Positions 63,236-64,000 of a DNA stretch of 64,000 nt are shown here, in pieces; the first letter of the stretch is position 1; each line of letters starts with the position of its first letter. The translations under genes and the position numbers were made by a program. This DNA comes from Neoceratodus forsteri. Taxonomy: Eukaryota; Chordata; Ceratodontiformes; Ceratodontidae. Below the pieces are notes generated by a model that worked only from the letters and a program-made list of their open reading frames with translations, had not been told where the DNA came from and did not search any database. Where the stretch lies: NCBI GenBank assembly GCA_016271365.2, contig CM057450.1, positions 1,806,065,967 through 1,806,129,966 on the forward strand, given 5' to 3'.

Positions 63236-64000
63236 GCCTCCTTCTGTGGCGTCTCCCCCTCCCGTCTCGTTCCTCCCTCTTGCTGAACCTAAAAAAAAAA
63301 AAAAAAAGGGACATCTCTCTATCCTTGCCTTTTTCCTAAAAGTTTCCAGGAAAATTATTTACTCTAAGATTCGTGGGCTTTTGTTGCAGGAGTGCTGGGT
63401 CGTGAGTGAGCTACACGACTATCTCACCGTCATGTTCTCAGGCGAGGCACTCTTAGGGACCTTGCCTGACTCTGTCTGTGCAGTTTGGTCCCACAATATT
63501 CTGCTAATCAATTACTAAGCCCTAGAATCAACCCCTTTCTTTTTGCAGAGCAAGAGGAGCGAAGTCGATTATTTCTTCTCTCTTAAAACTGAGGGAACTC
63601 TCTCCGACTGCTTGAAGGCAGCCCCTGGCTTCTCAGGTCATGTTTTTCCTCATAAGCCTGTGAGTCATACTCTGTCTTGAACCCCCCCTTTTTTCAAGGG
63701 TCCTTCTGAGGACAGTGTTGCAGGAAAAGCAGTGCCAACCATGACTGGTTCTTGCCAGTTTCAAGTCTCTCCTGCCTTGCTATAGCAAGTCCGATTGAGT
63801 TCCGTTATATTTCTTACAAACTGCCTTGAAAGGCTAAACTTTCTTTCTATACCCTTTGAGCAGCTCTTACATGCTGCCTGGGAATCAACCTTTTCCTAGC
63901 CGGGTGTCCTTCCAGAAGCAAGGCCTGCTCTCGGGCCAGGAGCCCGCAGCTAGGATCAAGGACCATGGCATGTTGAGGTCAAAGACTATGCCCTCCTTAG
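63236..64000. other. Unassigned DNA to the window end
   Basis: By analogy with A and B, the right ITR of element D should lie within about 500 bp of the ICR, but no inverted match to 60220-60420 is visible. An 18-A run (63292-63309) is the only simple feature. No gene recognised. Confidence 0.4.

Noticed and set aside
63292..63309. A-run as the poly-A tail of a retrotransposed copy ending here
   Set aside because: No upstream LINE, SINE or processed-gene sequence ends at it and no flanking duplication is visible.
1..64000. An undescribed host defence or biosynthetic gene cluster
   Set aside because: Every frame with recognisable motifs belongs to a mobile element. I see no set of intact co-oriented genes and no exon-intron structure that I can support.

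Overview
This window reads as vertebrate nuclear DNA made almost wholly of transposable elements. I found no host gene, tRNA or rRNA gene, or CRISPR array that I can support. The mix is DIRS-type tyrosine-recombinase retrotransposons, CR1, L2, L1 and Tx1-like LINEs, a Penelope-like element (PLE), a hAT transposon, MIR/CORE-type SINEs and other tRNA-derived SINEs. That mix fits a very large, repeat-rich genome such as an amphibian (caecilian or salamander) or a lungfish. This assignment is inference; I cannot name the species. Nearly every reading frame is broken, so most 'genes' here are pseudogenes of mobile elements.

Layout. 1-1797: decayed 3' part of a DIRS element (A). 2.0-7.6 kb: an L2-type LINE tail, mostly unassigned DNA, a CR1 tail, a CORE-SINE, a 151-bp fold-back and a GC-rich poly-A SINE with a clean target duplication. 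8.0-10.6 kb: degenerate hAT transposase, followed by a tRNA-derived SINE that itself carries a CR1 insertion. 11.4-15.2 kb: two Penelope-like 3' ends in inverted orientation, carrying L2 and SINE insertions. 15.5-16.4 kb: about three tandem ~280-bp repeats. 16.7-23.0 kb: full-length DIRS element (E) with terminal inverted repeats (ITRs) and an internal complementary region (ICR). 23.8-24.4 kb: RNase H remnant of another DIRS. 24.6-31.3 kb: a LINE reverse-transcriptase fragment split by a full-length DIRS element (B, 25.0-30.96 kb).

31.3-53.1 kb is one deeply nested locus. A CR1 (plus strand) is split by a SINE (minus). That SINE is split by a Tx1-like LINE (plus). The Tx1 LINE is split by a minus-strand CR1 array (37.7-43.3 kb), two SINEs and a full-length DIRS element (C, 46.1-51.8 kb). 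53.1-59.6 kb: an L1-like LINE split by a CORE-SINE, two oppositely oriented CR1 fragments and a GC-rich SINE. 59.6-60.2 kb: an unidentified repeat with a perfect hairpin and a 71-bp tandem duplication. 60.2 kb to the end: a DIRS element (D) with left end, gag and ICR but no pol or tyrosine recombinase.

How the parts relate. DIRS elements A, B and D share one ICR/ITR type, whereas C and E are separate lineages. All use the order ITR, gag, RT-RNase H, tyrosine recombinase, ICR, ITR. SINE families share 3' tails with LINE ends in the window, consistent with trans-mobilisation. The most rewarding items are the inverted Penelope pair, the Tx1 LINE whose 3' tandem repeats resemble its own insertion target, the head-to-tail CR1 array, and the gag-only DIRS derivative.
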